Shown here: one piece after another, positions 62,569 through 64,000 of the stretch
Layout of the letters: every line of letters starts with the position of its first letter
Position numbering within the stretch: position 1 is the stretch's first letter
Source: Caballeronia sordidicola
Lineage (GTDB): Bacteria; Pseudomonadota; Gammaproteobacteria; Burkholderiales; Burkholderiaceae
Reading direction: 5' to 3'
Assembly: GCF_002220365.1 (NCBI RefSeq)
Contig: NZ_MTHB01000111.1
Coordinates: forward strand, 42,618-106,617
DNA: 64,000 nucleotides
The notes under the pieces: generated by a model
Seen by the model: only the letters and a program-made list of their open reading frames with translations
Databases searched by the model: none
Told to the model about the DNA's origin: nothing
Position numbers and translations under genes: made by a program

Positions 62569-63981
62569 ATGACCGACTCCTCTTTTCCCCAACGTCTGAT
62601 CGACAAGCTCGGACTCGACGGCGTCATCACGGCGCCTGATGAGATTGCGCCGTGGCTGTCGGATTGGCGCGGCATGTACACCGGCCACGCTCAAGCGGTC
62701 GTGCGGCCGTCGAGCACCGATGACGTTGCAGCAGCCCTTGCGCTTTGCTCGGAGGCTCGTGTGCCGGTTGTACCGCGCGGCGGCAACACGGGCCTGTGCG
62801 GCGGCGCCACGCCCGACGCCAGCCCCATGAACGTGATCCTGAGCCTGGACCGGATGCACGCAATTCGCAGCATCGATACGATCGGCAACACGCTGGTCGC
62901 CGAAGCCGGCTGCATTCTCGGCAACCTGCGGCGGGCCGCCGCCGATGAACATCGTCTGCTGCCGCTCAGCCTCGCCGCCGAAGACTCGTGCCAGTTGGGC
63001 GGCAATCTCTCGACGAATGCGGGCGGCGTCAACGTCGTGCGCTATGGCATGACGCGGGAACTGGTGCTCGGCCTTGAGGCTGTCCTGCCGAACGGCGAGA
63101 TCTTTCACGGACTGCGCACGCTGCGCAAGGACAACACCGGTTATGACCTGAAGCAATTGCTGATCGGGGCGGAAGGAACGCTCGGCGTGATTACCGCCGC
63201 GGCGCTGCGTCTCTATCCGCGCAACGACGTGCGTGTGGTTGTGCTGACTGCCGTGAATTCATCGCAGCAAGCGCTCGATCTCTTCGAACTCCTGTTCGAA
63301 CGCGGTGGCCCGCGCATGCAGGCGTTCGAATTCTTTACCGCCGAATGTCTGGACATGGTGCTCGAACAAGTCGAGGGAATGCGCGCGCCGTTCGCCGAAC
63401 GTCATCCGGCTTATGTGCTGATCGAACTTGCCGATACCGTCGATGAACCAGCGTTGCGCGAGCTCGTGGAGACGGTGATTGGCGAGGCGCTTGAGCGTGA
63501 GTTATGTGTGGATGCTGCGGTGTCCGAATCAATTGCGCAAGTGAACAGCATGTGGCGGCTTCGAGAGGAGATATCCGAAGCGCAGCGTGCCGATGGTCCG
63601 CATGTGAAGCATGACGTCTCGCTGCCGATTGCGTCCATTCCCGCATTTCTTGCCTCGGCGGGCGAGCGCATCGACAAGCATCACGCCGGCGTGCGGCTGA
63701 TCGTGTTCGGTCATTTCGGCGACGGCAATCTTCACTACAATCTCTCGCGCCCGGCCGGCGCGCCGCGCGATTTCTTTAAGCTTCACGCAGAGGGATTGAC
63801 GGCGGAAGTACTGGACGAAGTGGCGCGTTATGGCGGCAGCATCAGCGCGGAACATGGTATCGGACAACTCAAGCGCGAGTATTTCAGCCGCTATAAAGAC
63901 CCGCTGGAAATCCGCCTCATGCGCGAGATTCGCAAGGTCTTCGATCCTGACGGCATCATGAATCCGGGCAAGATTTTTTAA
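62569..63981 (+). CDS. GlcD-like FAD-linked oxidase / D-2-hydroxyacid dehydrogenase
   Basis: This 470-aa VAO-family flavoprotein has an FAD-binding PCMH domain (VVRPSSTDDVAAAL, PVVPRGGNTGLCGGATP, CQLGGNLSTNAGGVNVVRYG, and GAEGTLGVITAAALRL) and the C-terminal FAD-oxidase domain with HFGDGNLHYN and SAEHGIGQLKREY, whose His residues bind metal in D-2-hydroxyglutarate dehydrogenases. The substrate is likely a D-2-hydroxyacid (lactate, glycolate or hydroxyglutarate), and the co-transcribed FCD regulator fits. The full length is present before the window ends. Confidence 0.9.
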   Translation: MTDSSFPQRLIDKLGLDGVITAPDEIAPWLSDWRGMYTGHAQAVVRPSSTDDVAAALALCSEARVPVVPRGGNTGLCGGATPDASPMNVILSLDRMHAIRSIDTIGNTLVAEAGCILGNLRRAAADEHRLLPLSLAAEDSCQLGGNLSTNAGGVNVVRYGMTRELVLGLEAVLPNGEIFHGLRTLRKDNTGYDLKQLLIGAEGTLGVITAAALRLYPRNDVRVVVLTAVNSSQQALDLFELLFERGGPRMQAFEFFTAECLDMVLEQVEGMRAPFAERHPAYVLIELADTVDEPALRELVETVIGEALERELCVDAAVSESIAQVNSMWRLREEISEAQRADGPHVKHDVSLPIASIPAFLASAGERIDKHHAGVRLIVFGHFGDGNLHYNLSRPAGAPRDFFKLHAEGLTAEVLDEVARYGGSISAEHGIGQLKREYFSRYKDPLEIRLMREIRKVFDPDGIMNPGKIF

Positions 63982-64000
63982 CCGGATACGACCGTCGCGG

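Overview
The window is high-GC proteobacterial DNA that reads as a member of Burkholderia sensu lato (Paraburkholderia/Caballeronia-like). The evidence is the codon bias, the Burkholderia-type contact-dependent inhibition (CDI) locus with an LYN-like toxin junction, the nic catabolic cluster and the density of LysR, GntR and MHS-transporter operons. It looks like an accessory-rich chromosomal or chromid segment. No rRNA, tRNA or CRISPR array was seen.

Region 1 (1-13.4 kb) is a nicotinate (vitamin B3) catabolic island. nicX (cut by the window edge), nicD and nicE lie on the minus strand; nicC, nicA, nicB and the MarR regulator nicR lie on the plus strand. A fused LivH-LivM permease, LivG, LivF and a periplasmic binding protein follow. 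Nearly identical TGTGTACA-centred elements lie at both ends of the nicE/nicC divergent promoter, and a related element precedes the ABC operon, suggesting one regulon. nicB has an unusually short molybdenum domain and is preceded by a chain of TAATG-coupled mini-cistrons.

Region 2 (13.4-21.4 kb) holds a decayed toxin-antitoxin patch (ribbon-helix-helix-like gene, broken PIN toxin, MNT nucleotidyltransferase with a premature stop, HEPN stub), a SYLF lipoprotein, and a LysR-controlled operon (EthD-like protein, MHS transporter, DUF2848, amidase) of unknown substrate.

Region 3 (21.4-39.9 kb) is a CDI locus: a 3177-aa CdiA, its immunity gene, three displaced CdiA C-terminal toxin modules each with its own small membrane immunity gene, CdiB and a lipoprotein. 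The second and third modules are separated by SymE, an XRE regulator and mobile-element debris. Three frame breaks in the module array all sit in homopolymer runs.

Region 4 (39.9-52.6 kb) carries DNA polymerase II, then three NtaA/SnaA/DszA-family flavin monooxygenases, an SfnB-like acyl-CoA-dehydrogenase homologue and an FAD/NAD(P)-binding protein (probably organosulfur scavenging), with cspA, a PCMT-like methyltransferase and HU among them.

Region 5 (52.6-64 kb) carries a sugar-acid operon (FAH-family dehydratase, IlvD/EDD dehydratase) divergent from an MHS transporter and a LacI-type regulator around a GntR-like palindrome; a cobalt-type nitrile hydratase operon; two small membrane proteins; and a FadR-like regulator with a GlcD-like FAD oxidase.
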